From contig JAWLBW010000004.1 of NCBI GenBank assembly GCA_041687475.1, positions 1 to 41,046 on the forward strand: a stretch of DNA of 41,046 bases, in the 5' to 3' direction. The DNA comes from JAWLBW01 sp041687475. GTDB taxonomy: Bacteria > J088 > JAWLBW01. Shown piece after piece: positions 22,845 to 30,837 of this stretch. Every line of letters begins with the position of its first letter. The stretch's first letter is position 1. The notes below the pieces were generated by a model. The model searched no databases, was not told the origin of the DNA, and saw only the letters and a list, made by a program, of their open reading frames with translations. The translations under genes and the position numbers were made by a program.

Positions 22845-24339
22845 ACGACGCCTCGATTACGACGTGGTCATCATCGGCTCGGGCGCCGGTGGCGGAACGG
22901 TGGCGAAGGAGCTGTCGGACCTGTGCCGCCAGGGCCTGCGCGTGGCCCTGCTGGAATGGGGCGGCCGCTTCGAGAAGCACGACAACACCCGCCGCGAAGT
23001 CGAGATGGCGGGCAAGTTGTACTTCGACAACGGCGGCTTTCAGACCTCGACGCAGGACATGACGCTGGCCTTTGCCCGCGCACTGGGCGGGTCGACAACC
23101 GTGTATACGGGCGTTACCTTCAAGCCGCCCGAGAGCGCGCTTCGAAAGTGGAATGTGCCGGGCCTCGACATGACCGACCTCGCGCCGCGGCTCGAGAAGT
23201 ACATGGCCGAGAACAACGTACACCTGCAGCCCGAAGAAAACATCAACCGGAATAACCGCCTCTTTGCCCAAGCCTGTGAAAAGCTCGGGTGGAAGCTGGG
23301 CCAGTTTCCGCTCAACATCAAGGGTTGCGCGGGGCTGAACACCTGCAACATCGGCTGTGCGCGACACGCCAAGCAGGGCACGGCGGTGGTGCAGATTCCG
23401 GTGGCCGAGGCCAATGGGGTCGAAGTCATCACGTTCTGCCGGGCCGATCGCATTGAAGGCGACGAGGTCGTGGCCGATGTGCTGCCGGCCCAGTACGGGC
23501 TTGCGCCTTCGAAGCTTGAGCCGGGGCGTTACCGCTTCCGTGCGAAGAAGATCGTGCTGGCGGCCGGTACGATGAACACCATTCCGCTGCTCATGCGCTC
23601 GTTCGGCGAAGCGGCGTGGCCCACGCTGGGGCGCTATTTCACCTGTCATCCGGCGCTCACGTTGGTGGCCGAGCATCCCGAGCCGGTCGAGGGGGCCATG
23701 GGCCACCCGAAGAGTTATTACTGCGACGAGTTCGTCGAGTCGGACAAGTTTCTGCTCGAGACCTGCATGTACTTTCCGTTCACGACGTCGAAGAATCTGG
23801 TTGGCTTCGGGCCCGAAGTCGACGAGCTGATGTCGCGCTTTCGCTACATGCAGCAGATTCTCGTGCTCGTGCTCGACGAAGCCCACGCCGAAAACCGAGT
23901 CACCATCAACGACGAGGGTAAGCCGGTCGTTCATTACAAGATTGACGACGGCCTCGTCGAAGCCTTCGTGAAGTCGGTGCGCGCGAGCGGGCGCCTGTTC
24001 TTCGCCGCCGGCGCCACGCGTGCCCACCTGCCGGGGGCCGGACGGTTCTTTACCTTTGCCGAAGAGGCTGAACGACTGGACGAGTTGATTTCCGCCGACC
24101 GATTCAAGCCGGGCCAGGTATCCATTGCGGCCGCGCACCTCATGGGCGGATGTCGTATGGGCACCGACCCGCAGACATCGGTTACCGATCCGTGGGGCCG
24201 GGTGCACGGCAAGCCGAACCTGTACGTGGCCGACGCCAGCCTCTTTCCCGGTTCGGCCGAGGTGAATCCGTACCTGACCATCATGGCCCTGGCCGATCGG
24301 GTAGCCGAGGCCGTGCGCGGCGACCTGGTGGCGGTGTAG
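22837..24339 (+). CDS. GMC-family FAD oxidoreductase (alcohol/sterol oxidoreductase-like)
   Basis: A 500-aa flavoenzyme. The ADP-binding motif is IIGSGAGGGTVAKEL (residues about 10-24). The GMC signature follows in LGGSTTVYTGVTFKPPESAL. A Cys-rich NIKGCAGLNTCNIGCARHA near residue 165-185 is typical of the long-chain alcohol oxidase/sterol oxidase branch. The C-terminal block HLMGGCRMGTDPQTSV then LYVADASLFPGSAEVNPYLT carries the catalytic His and Asn. It oxidises an alcohol, perhaps a long-chain alcohol or sterol, at the expense of FAD. It is the second gene of a coupled pair. No signal peptide is seen. Confidence 0.92.
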   Translation: MTERRLDYDVVIIGSGAGGGTVAKELSDLCRQGLRVALLEWGGRFEKHDNTRREVEMAGKLYFDNGGFQTSTQDMTLAFARALGGSTTVYTGVTFKPPESALRKWNVPGLDMTDLAPRLEKYMAENNVHLQPEENINRNNRLFAQACEKLGWKLGQFPLNIKGCAGLNTCNIGCARHAKQGTAVVQIPVAEANGVEVITFCRADRIEGDEVVADVLPAQYGLAPSKLEPGRYRFRAKKIVLAAGTMNTIPLLMRSFGEAAWPTLGRYFTCHPALTLVAEHPEPVEGAMGHPKSYYCDEFVESDKFLLETCMYFPFTTSKNLVGFGPEVDELMSRFRYMQQILVLVLDEAHAENRVTINDEGKPVVHYKIDDGLVEAFVKSVRASGRLFFAAGATRAHLPGAGRFFTFAEEAERLDELISADRFKPGQVSIAAAHLMGGCRMGTDPQTSVTDPWGRVHGKPNLYVADASLFPGSAEVNPYLTIMALADRVAEAVRGDLVAV

Positions 24340-24567
24340 GGAGGGACTTCTACACGGAGGCGCAGAGGCACCGAGCTTTGTTGACGAGGGGTAGGTATTG
24401 CGCCATTGGGGTGCGCCGGACTTCTGGTCGGCAGGCCTGAGTCTGAATATCAATCAGTTACTGAGCCTGACTTCTTGCCGACCGTGACTCTGCGCTATAC
24501 GCCATGACATCCGTCATACCGTCCCTCGACTATCCGTGCGCATGCTATGTGACCGGGGAGGATACCA

Positions 24568-24957
24568 ATGCCCACCATTATCGAACAGCTCTGCAACGAA
24601 CACCGCTTCATCATCGACACCCTCGACGAGGTGTACCGCCTGGGCATTTCGACGCCCAGTGCGCGCGAATCTTTGCGAAAGGTAAAGACCGTGCTGCTGC
24701 AGCATTTGGAACGCGAAGACGCCGAACTCTACCCCGTTCTTGACGAGAAAGCGGCGGTAAATGCGACGCTGGCCAATCTCCTTCAAACCATGCGAAGCGA
24801 GATGGACGAGGTCTCGAAAACCGCCCTCGCATTCTTCGAGCGGTACGACGACGGCGGCGAAGGATTCGAATTCGCCCGCGATTTCGGAAAATTACGCACG
24901 CAGATGCAATCGCGCATTCGCCGCGAGGAATCGCGCCTGTATCCCCATTTCACATGA
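24568..24957 (+). CDS. Hemerythrin HHE-domain protein
   Basis: A 129-aa four-helix protein with GGGGAGG six nt before the ATG. It has the HHE layout: LCNEHRFIIDTLDEVYRL, LLQHLEREDAELYPVL (H and E ligands) and RIRREESRLYPHFT at the C-terminus. The pattern is that of cation-binding hemerythrin-like proteins that bind a diiron centre and may sense or carry O2 or NO. Some ligand histidines of true bacteriohemerythrin are not obvious, so metal occupancy is uncertain. It is monocistronic; 24340-24567 contains only a CGGAGG/GCAGAGG-like low-complexity stretch (24352-24375). Confidence 0.85.
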   Translation: MPTIIEQLCNEHRFIIDTLDEVYRLGISTPSARESLRKVKTVLLQHLEREDAELYPVLDEKAAVNATLANLLQTMRSEMDEVSKTALAFFERYDDGGEGFEFARDFGKLRTQMQSRIRREESRLYPHFT

Positions 24958-25027
24958 CAACTCCCGGACGCGTCGTTGCCGATTGCAGCGGCAGCCGAAA
25001 TGGGTATAGGAAAATGGAGGGATACAC

Positions 25028-25231
25028 ATGCGTACGAACATCGTCATCGATGACCATCTCATGGAAGAAGCACTTCGGCTCACAGGGGTCAAAACCAAGC
25101 GTGAGGTGGTAGAGCTCGGACTTCAGACATTGATTACCTTGCGCCGACAAGAAGACATCCGGAAGTTACGGGGCAAGCTGCAATGGGAAGGAGACCTTGA
25201 AGCAATGAGGACCGATTGTGGTTCTTATTGA
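25028..25231 (+). CDS. vapB: VapB-type antitoxin
   Basis: A 67-aa protein with GGAGGGATACAC before the ATG. MRTNIVIDDHLMEEALRLTG then VKTKREVVELGLQTLITLRR is the ribbon-helix-helix DNA-binding and dimerisation domain of the VapB/DUF2191 antitoxins. The C-terminal tail (KLRGKLQWEGDLEAMR) is the part that would block the VapC toxin. Its 3' end overlaps a short remnant of vapC by 14 nt, the normal vapBC arrangement, but no functional toxin is present. It may survive as an autorepressor or as an antidote to other VapC proteins. Base composition is slightly lower in GC than its neighbours. Confidence 0.92.
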   Translation: MRTNIVIDDHLMEEALRLTGVKTKREVVELGLQTLITLRRQEDIRKLRGKLQWEGDLEAMRTDCGSY

Positions 25232-25292
25232 CTTCAGCGACCGCGACTTTGAACCCTTTGTTTCCCACTTGGGTTTGGTAGCCGTCGCCTGA
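25218..25292 (+). pseudogene. vapC: Internally deleted vapC toxin remnant
   Basis: From the GTG at 25218 (overlapping vapB by 14 nt) the frame reads VVLIDFSDRDFEPFVSHLGL and ends VAVA at a TGA. VVLID is the N-terminal PIN-domain start of VapC (usually VLVDTSVW). SDRDFEPFVSHLGL matches the C-terminal end (usually DRDFEPIAKHLGL-like). About 100 middle residues, including most catalytic acids, are missing. It is best read as a single large in-frame deletion in vapC. Confidence 0.75.
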
Positions 25293-25312
25293 GTCTTCTC
25301 AGGGCAGCAATG

Positions 25313-25335
25313 AAAAACCCCGCCGAGGCGGGGTT
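25313..25335 (-). terminator. Intrinsic terminator facing leftward
   Basis: AACCCCGC (25316-25323), loop CGAG, GCGGGGTT (25328-25335). On the leftward strand it is followed by five U (25313-25317). It lies about 120 nt past the stop of the leftward TPP-enzyme gene, beyond an octamer repeat tract. Confidence 0.75.
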
Positions 25336-25399
25336 CTGAAGTCTTGGTGGAAAATGTCGGATCGCACTAAGCCAGGGAGCGAGTATCTGAAGGTCCGAC

Positions 25400-25439
25400 A
25401 GTCTGAATGTCTGAAAGTCTGAAAGTCAGACCGTCAGAC
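25400..25439. repeat. Tandem octamer repeat (five copies)
   Basis: AGTCTGAA, TGTCTGAA, AGTCTGAA, AGTCAGAC, CGTCAGAC in direct tandem, with less exact copies before and after (ATCTGAAG, GGTCCGAC). The units also contain inverted TCTGA/TCAGA. It lies between the terminator and the stop of the TPP-enzyme gene. Confidence 0.85.
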
Positions 25440-25457
25440 CTCCCGACCATCCGAGCG

Positions 25458-27242
25458 TCAGCCCGTCACCTTCCGCACCACGGCGCGGCCGATGAAGCGG
25501 AACTTATCGCCCAGGGGAAAACGCTTGAGGTTCGTCTTCACCACACCCTGGGTAAAGCGGGTGCGCTTCGAGTAGTCGATGCGTACGTCGACGACGGCGG
25601 GCTGGCCCTTTCCGATGGTTTCGAGCGCGTCCTTGATTCCCCCCGCTATCTGCTTGTTGTTCTCGATGACGATGTATTTGGCGCCCGTGGCCAGGGCGAT
25701 GCCTTCCATCTTTACATTGCCGAGAATAGTGCAGGTCTTGCGGTTGTAGGGTATTTCCTGCGCCTGGGCAATCTGCGAAAGTTCCCCGTCGTAGAAGACG
25801 AAATACGCCGCGGGCGCGCATTCGGTCGTGCCCGTGAGAATTTCGAGGCCGGTCATGAGGAAGGCGCCGTCGCCCACGATGCCCACGACCTGTTTGTCGG
25901 GGTTGGCGAGCTTCGCGCCGATGGCGCCCGGCACGCAGTAGCCCATGCAGTTGAAGTCGGTGGGCGAGATGAAGTGACGGGGATGCCGCACCTCGAAGAG
26001 CTCTGCAGCGAGAAAGGTGTGATTGCCGTCATCCACAACGGTAATGGCGTCGTCGTCGAGCTGCTTGCGCAGTTCGTCGAAGAACATGGCCGGGTTCACG
26101 CGGTCGTTGACGTGGCGGTACCACTCTTCCTTGTAGGCCTGCTTGTCCACGGCAATCTGGGCGGCGACACGGTCGCGGCGTTCGCCATTGGAGACGCCCC
26201 GGGCCTTGAGTCGTTCGAGCAGCTTGGGAATGACCACGCGGGCGTCGCCTTCGATGGCCACTTTGGCTTTGTAATTGCGGTTCAGCGCGCCGGGGTCGAT
26301 GTCGATGTGAATGTGGTTTTCGGGCACCGTGCAGCCGAAGCTGCCGGTGGGAATTTCGCCGAAGGCCGTGCCGACCGACAACATGCAGTCGACATCCTTG
26401 AACGCGTTGGTAGCCGCCGGAACCGCCGCGTTCGAGAAGCCCATGCCCGTGTGCAGGGGATGCGTTCCCGGAAAGGAGCTCAGCCCCTGCAGCGTCGTTG
26501 AAACCGGCGCGCCGAGCAGGTCGGCGATGGCCTGGGTTTCTGCTGCCACGTCGACCGCGCCCCAGCCGAGGAATAGTCCCGGCTTCTTGGCGTTGACAAG
26601 CATTTCGACGGCTTCGTCAATCAGGCTGTCGGGTGATTTCTGCGTAAGCGGCGGCGGCTCGAAAACCGGAACATCATCGACCTGGCCCTGGAAAAGCTGC
26701 AGGTTAACCGGAATTTCGACGAAGACCGGTCCGGGTTTTCCGCTTACCGCCGTGCGATAGGCCTCGAAAATCATCGGAACGATGTCCTTCTGCTCCTGCG
26801 CCTTCCACGTGCCTTTGGTAATGCCGGCGAGAATCTTGTGCTGGTCGAGCTCGTGCAGCTGAAAGCCGACCTCGACGTCGGTGCGAATGCCGCCCGAAAT
26901 GACCAGCAGGGGAATGCCGTCGAGATAGGCTTCGCCGATGCCGCTCATGGCGTGGGTAATACCGGCGGCGGGTACGATGACCATGACACCGATACGTCCG
27001 TTGCCCGTTCGGCTCAGCGCCTCGGCCGCGAATGAGCCCCCGGCTTCATGGGTAACCAGCGTGGGGCTGATTTTCTCCGACTTGTTCAGCTCGTCGTACA
27101 GCTCGGTATTGTGCACGCCCGGAATACCGAACGTATGCGATACCGGAAGCTGTTCGAGGGCATAGCGCGCAAGCCATGCGCCGCCTTTCTTGCCGCCGAT
27201 GCGTACCGTCCTGGTCTGTTCGGGCGCGGTGGCTACTGCCAT
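25458..27242 (-). CDS. Thiamine diphosphate-dependent enzyme, acetolactate synthase-like
   Basis: A 594-aa three-domain ThDP enzyme. The Pyr domain has the catalytic Glu E66 in VTHEAGGSFAAEALSR; the middle domain spans about 205-340 (AKKPGLFLGWGAVDVAAETQ); the PP domain has VGIVGDGAFLMTGLEILTG. Where the metal motif normally ends in NN, this protein has FVFYDGELSQ, so the usual Asn is Asp. The length and domain order fit acetolactate synthase, benzoylformate decarboxylase and 2-hydroxyacyl-CoA lyase relatives; the substrate is not determinable. The ATG at 27242 starts one base after the stop of the upstream flavoprotein, so they form an operon and may act on linked substrates. Confidence 0.9.
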   Translation of the reverse strand: MAVATAPEQTRTVRIGGKKGGAWLARYALEQLPVSHTFGIPGVHNTELYDELNKSEKISPTLVTHEAGGSFAAEALSRTGNGRIGVMVIVPAAGITHAMSGIGEAYLDGIPLLVISGGIRTDVEVGFQLHELDQHKILAGITKGTWKAQEQKDIVPMIFEAYRTAVSGKPGPVFVEIPVNLQLFQGQVDDVPVFEPPPLTQKSPDSLIDEAVEMLVNAKKPGLFLGWGAVDVAAETQAIADLLGAPVSTTLQGLSSFPGTHPLHTGMGFSNAAVPAATNAFKDVDCMLSVGTAFGEIPTGSFGCTVPENHIHIDIDPGALNRNYKAKVAIEGDARVVIPKLLERLKARGVSNGERRDRVAAQIAVDKQAYKEEWYRHVNDRVNPAMFFDELRKQLDDDAITVVDDGNHTFLAAELFEVRHPRHFISPTDFNCMGYCVPGAIGAKLANPDKQVVGIVGDGAFLMTGLEILTGTTECAPAAYFVFYDGELSQIAQAQEIPYNRKTCTILGNVKMEGIALATGAKYIVIENNKQIAGGIKDALETIGKGQPAVVDVRIDYSKRTRFTQGVVKTNLKRFPLGDKFRFIGRAVVRKVTG

Positions 27243-27243
27243 A

Positions 27244-28866
27244 TCAGACTCCTGCAATGGTTTTTCCGGCGACGCGTCCGGTCAGGACGCAGCTGCCGAG
27301 AAAGGTTCCCTCGAGCGAACGCAGTCCGTGAATGCCGCCGCCGCCGAAGCCCGCGGCCTCGCCCACGGCGTACAGGCCCGAAATCGGCTGTCCGCTCGCG
27401 TTCAGCACGCGACTGCCCATATCGGTCTGAATGCCGCCCATGCTCTTGCGCGAAAGAATGAATTCGCGCACGGCGATAAGCGGTCCGGCCTTGGGATCGA
27501 GAATCTTCTGGTACTTACAGGTGCGAATCTTGTCGCCGCGATTGGTGCGGTAGTTCATGATTCGTCGCAGCTGCTCGTCGTTGAAGAAGGCTTCGCCGCG
27601 ATCGATGAAGCCGTCATAGGCCTTAATGTCTGCTTCGAGCCGTTCGCCGTTGACCTGCAGCCCGTACAGGCTTTTCTCGTTCATCTTCTTGACGAGTTCG
27701 GGCAGGCTGTCGGCCACGAGGAAATCGTCGGGGCATTCCTTCTGCAACCTTTCGACAAGGTCGTTGTTGCCGAACAGCAGGTGCTTGACCATCATGGCCT
27801 TGTTCTTGTGGCGGAAGGCCGTCATGTGTTCCGAACCCGAAACCGCTAGCTCCTTGGCCGCGATTTTCCAGTTCATGACCTGCCACGAATATTTGCCCGG
27901 CTGCTTGAGAATGTTTTCGACGAGGAAACGGGTGTCGGTGTAGCTGACGAGGGGCATGGGCCCGATTCGTTCGCCCAAGGCGTTTACCCAGAGCGCCGAG
28001 CGGGCCGGCACCAGGCTGAGACCGTCGTGCGGCTTGCGCTTTGCCGGGTGATGCACGCCGGCTGCGTAATGCCATTGCTTATCCATATGGGTCAGGTTGC
28101 CGCCGATTTCGGCCACCTTCTCGTGCAGCATGCCGTCGCCGTAAATGTGGGCGCCGTTGAGCATGAGTTCGGGGGGGTCGCCCCACGGCTTGTACCAGTT
28201 GGCGCGCACTTTGCTCAGGTCGCCGCCGCAGATACCGCCCGAGGCAATGACCACGTGCTCGGCGCGCACGGTAAAGGCCGAGCCGTCGGCCATGCTCTTG
28301 CCGCGCAGGCCCACGGCCTTGCCGCCCTCGCTCTCGACGCCGTTGATTTCGTGATCGAAGACGATTTCGAGGTTCTTGCGGTTCGGATGGGCCTCAAGCG
28401 CTTTCACGCACTTATCGATGATTTCCCAGCCGGTACCCCAGGTAATGTGCCAGCGGGGCACGCTGTTGCCCGGTTCGAATACCCCGCGCTCGGGCCAGTT
28501 TACGACCGGCAGGAACTCGACCTTCTTCGAATCGAGAAAGTGGTAAATGTATTCGAGCGAGTTTTCGCAGTAGAACTTCGCCCACTCCTTGGGCAGCGTA
28601 TCGTTCTCGCCGAATTCGGCGTAGCGCTGCCAGTCGGCCCAGGCCAGCTCGGGCGAATCCTTGATGCCCATGCGCTTCTGGTGGGGCGTGCCGATGATGT
28701 GCACGCCGCCGAAGGACTCCTTGGCGAGTCCGCCGAACTTTTCGGCTTTGTCTTTGTCGATGAGAAGGACTTTTTTTCCGTGGTCGAGCAGCTCGTACGC
28801 CGTCACGATGCCGGCGAGTCCGCCGCCGGCGATGACCACTTCCGTCTGAAAGGAACGATCGGCCAT
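27244..28866 (-). CDS. FAD-binding dehydrogenase, COG3573/KstD-like
   Basis: A 540-aa flavoprotein of the fumarate reductase/3-ketosteroid-delta1-dehydrogenase superfamily. FAD motif: EVVIAGGGLAGIVTAYELLD (residues about 8-27), then IDKDKAEKFGGLAKESFGGV. The stretch FLPVVNWPERGV and NSVPRWHITWGTGWE is characteristic of the COG3573 branch. The C-terminal FAD-binding part reads LYAVGEAAGFGGGGIHGLRS. The substrate is unknown; steroid-like or 2-enoate substrates are possible. The start is the ATG at 28866; a GTG nine nt upstream is the alternative. It is first in a two-gene leftward operon with the ThDP enzyme. Confidence 0.9.
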   Translation of the reverse strand: MADRSFQTEVVIAGGGLAGIVTAYELLDHGKKVLLIDKDKAEKFGGLAKESFGGVHIIGTPHQKRMGIKDSPELAWADWQRYAEFGENDTLPKEWAKFYCENSLEYIYHFLDSKKVEFLPVVNWPERGVFEPGNSVPRWHITWGTGWEIIDKCVKALEAHPNRKNLEIVFDHEINGVESEGGKAVGLRGKSMADGSAFTVRAEHVVIASGGICGGDLSKVRANWYKPWGDPPELMLNGAHIYGDGMLHEKVAEIGGNLTHMDKQWHYAAGVHHPAKRKPHDGLSLVPARSALWVNALGERIGPMPLVSYTDTRFLVENILKQPGKYSWQVMNWKIAAKELAVSGSEHMTAFRHKNKAMMVKHLLFGNNDLVERLQKECPDDFLVADSLPELVKKMNEKSLYGLQVNGERLEADIKAYDGFIDRGEAFFNDEQLRRIMNYRTNRGDKIRTCKYQKILDPKAGPLIAVREFILSRKSMGGIQTDMGSRVLNASGQPISGLYAVGEAAGFGGGGIHGLRSLEGTFLGSCVLTGRVAGKTIAGV

Positions 28867-29038
28867 GGTGCTCACTCTTGGGAAGCAAGGGGCTGAGGGC
28901 TGCCCCGGTCGCAGGGCAGGGTAGGTTTCGTGGCTTTATCCTAGCAAACGGGGCATTCCTTGTAAAAAGAAATGACATGATTGTTACCGTGCAGACCGGC
29001 AACAGCACGACCACCCATGCAATCCGTTTCCTGCTTGA

Positions 29039-29066
29039 GGATTGTGGATTGTGGATTAAGGATTCG
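29039..29066. repeat. Tandem heptamer GGATT(GT/AA/CG) x4
   Basis: GGATTGT, GGATTGT, GGATTAA, GGATTCG in direct tandem, 13 nt past the stop of the downstream MlaE gene. The rest of 28876-29078 shows no gene. Confidence 0.85.
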
Positions 29067-29078
29067 GCCGAAAGCCGT

Positions 29079-29822
29079 TCAGCCGTACAGCACGGCCGTA
29101 AGCACCGCATTCAACACGATGACGATGCCCGCGCCCCAGACGACCGCCCGGTTCGTGGCGTCGCCGACGCCGCGGGGGCCGCCGTGGGCCATGTACCCCG
29201 CATAGCAGAGGGTGGGAAAGGCGGCCAGTGCCGCCACGAAACACTTGAACATCATGTTGACCAGGTCGGCGAGCTGCATGTTCTGATAGACCTGGTTCAT
29301 GAAGTAGGTACCGTTCAGGCCATACTGCAGGGTCGCCGTCACATAGCCGGCCGACAGACAGGCCGACAGGGCGGCCACCGACACCAGCGGAATGGTTACG
29401 ATGGCGGCTACGAAGCGCGGGGCAATCAGGTACTTGAACGGATCGACCGACATGACCTCGAGCGCGTCGATCTGCTCGCGAATGCGCATGGTGGCCAGCT
29501 CGCCGGCCACCGTGCTGCCGGCCTTGGCCCCGATCATGGCGGTGGTGAGAATGGGGGCGAACTCGCGTACGGCCGCCACGGCGAGAAAGAGGCCGGTCAG
29601 GTCGGTGGCGCCGAGAATCTGCAGCAGACCGTAGCCCTGCATGACGATGTTCGTGCCGACGAAGGCAACCACCGTCAGCACGATGGGCAGGCTGCCCACG
29701 CCGACTTCGACGCACTGCCGCAGGGTTTCGGCCGTAAACGGATTGGTCGTGAACAGGGCGCGATAACTGCGGGCCGTGAACCGCGCGACGTCGCCGATGG
29801 TATAAAAAAATGCCTGAACCAC
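29079..29822 (-). CDS. MlaE/YrbE-family ABC permease (second of a pair)
   Basis: A 247-aa integral membrane protein of the MlaE family, the permease of MCE lipid transporters. The diagnostic cytoplasmic segment is MRIREQIDALEVMSVDPFKY then LIAPRFVAAIVTIPLVS. Other features are GAKAGSTVAGELATM and five or six hydrophobic helices, ending WGAGIVIVLNAVLTAVLYG. The GTG start at 29822 lies 2 nt after the stop of the paired permease, so the two are translated together and probably form a heterodimer. No MCE-domain protein or ABC ATPase follows: transcription runs into a gap and then toward the flavoprotein operon, whose own start is at 28866. Confidence 0.92.
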   Translation of the reverse strand: MVQAFFYTIGDVARFTARSYRALFTTNPFTAETLRQCVEVGVGSLPIVLTVVAFVGTNIVMQGYGLLQILGATDLTGLFLAVAAVREFAPILTTAMIGAKAGSTVAGELATMRIREQIDALEVMSVDPFKYLIAPRFVAAIVTIPLVSVAALSACLSAGYVTATLQYGLNGTYFMNQVYQNMQLADLVNMMFKCFVAALAAFPTLCYAGYMAHGGPRGVGDATNRAVVWGAGIVIVLNAVLTAVLYG

Positions 29823-29824
29823 GT

Positions 29825-30634
29825 TTACCCCTGCAGTTTGATGAGAAGCGCGGTCAGCAGCGAATTAGCGATGAAGAACGCAATGACCGACTGCACCACG
29901 GCGCGGTTGGCCGCGCGCCCGACCCCTTCGGCGCCGCCCTGTGCATGGTATCCATGGTAGGTCGCAATGAGACCGATGAGCAGCCCGAACACGGCCGCTT
30001 TGATGCAGCCGTTGGCGAAGTCGACGAAGCTCAGGGCGTCATGGGCCGATATCAGGTAGGTGCCGGCGCTTACGTAGCCCTTGGCCTGCGAGCCGATATA
30101 GGCAGCCAGGCTGCCGGCCATGGCGCCCAAGGCGTTGAGAATGGGCGCTGCAAGAAGGAAGGCGAAAACCCGGGGGGCAACAACGGCATGCACGGGGTTC
30201 ACCGCTATCAGATGCATGGCGTCGAATTCTTCCTTCATGCGCATGGCGCCGAGTTCGGTGGTCGTCGAGCTGCCCGACTGAAGCGCCACCATCAGGGCCG
30301 CGACCACGGGGGCGAATTCGCGGAAGACGAGCAGGGTGGCGAAGCCGCCCAACAGGGTATCGGCGCCGACCATCTGCAGAATGGCGGCGGCCTGAATGGC
30401 AATGGCCAGGCTGAAACCGCCCACGACAAAAATGACGGGCAACGCACAGCGACCCACGTATTCGAGCGTCTGCGCGATGGTCGCGGCAATGGGCAGCGGT
30501 CGCACGAATCCCTGGGCGAAGACGTCGACCGCAAACCGAAGAAACCGCCCGAGAGGTGCGAGCCCCGGAAGGGAAATGGTGCCACGGCGACCCGTGCCCT
30601 GCAGCACGGCCGATGGCTGTTGAGGAACCGGCAT
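29825..30634 (-). CDS. MlaE/YrbE-family ABC permease (first of a pair)
   Basis: A 269-aa MlaE permease from the ATG at 30634 (MPVPQQPSAVLQ), with GGGGGAGAGAC before it; the longer frame to 30754 is unlikely. The signature is MRMKEEFDAMHLIAVNPVHA then VVAPRVFAFLLAAPILNA. It also has SGSSTTTELGAM and VIFVVGGFSLAIAIQAAAIL. It is clearly paralogous to its neighbour but not identical, as with the YrbE A/B pair in actinobacterial mce operons. It moves lipids between membranes only with an ATPase and an MCE substrate-binding protein, which must be encoded elsewhere. It is divergent from the epimerase at 30838. Confidence 0.92.
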   Translation of the reverse strand: MPVPQQPSAVLQGTGRRGTISLPGLAPLGRFLRFAVDVFAQGFVRPLPIAATIAQTLEYVGRCALPVIFVVGGFSLAIAIQAAAILQMVGADTLLGGFATLLVFREFAPVVAALMVALQSGSSTTTELGAMRMKEEFDAMHLIAVNPVHAVVAPRVFAFLLAAPILNALGAMAGSLAAYIGSQAKGYVSAGTYLISAHDALSFVDFANGCIKAAVFGLLIGLIATYHGYHAQGGAEGVGRAANRAVVQSVIAFFIANSLLTALLIKLQG

Positions 30635-30780
30635 TGTCTCTCCCCCTTTACCTGCGCGGGGCTGATTATAACGCAGTTTGTTCCGGTAAGTAAACACTTG
30701 TATTCCCGAGCGCCCGCTGTCGGCCGGGTGAGCCTGCTGCAATCGATGCCGCAAGGCCGGCGAGCAGCCAATGACCCCTA

Positions 30781-30789
30781 TGGTATAGT
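30781..30789 (+). promoter_or_regulatory. Possible extended -10 promoter for the epimerase gene
   Basis: TGGTATAGT is an extended -10 box (TGn-TATAGT) 49 nt before the ATG at 30838. I see no good -35 hexamer, which extended -10 promoters can tolerate. The intergenic region 30635-30837 must also carry the leftward mlaE promoter, which I could not locate. Confidence 0.4.
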
Positions 30790-30837
30790 GAGCATTCGCA
30801 AATCAGACCGTTTTTCATAGCGAGGCGCAGCAGTCAC

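Noticed and set aside
22684..24453. 589-aa open frame on the minus strand
   Set aside because: It lies antisense to the GMC oxidoreductase and its partner, which have clear motifs; the minus-strand protein is His/Arg/Gly-rich without domains. High GC gives long antisense frames.
28878..30820. Plus-strand frames of 360 and 336 aa opposite the MlaE genes
   Set aside because: Gly/His/Arg-rich shadows of two genes with firm MlaE signatures.
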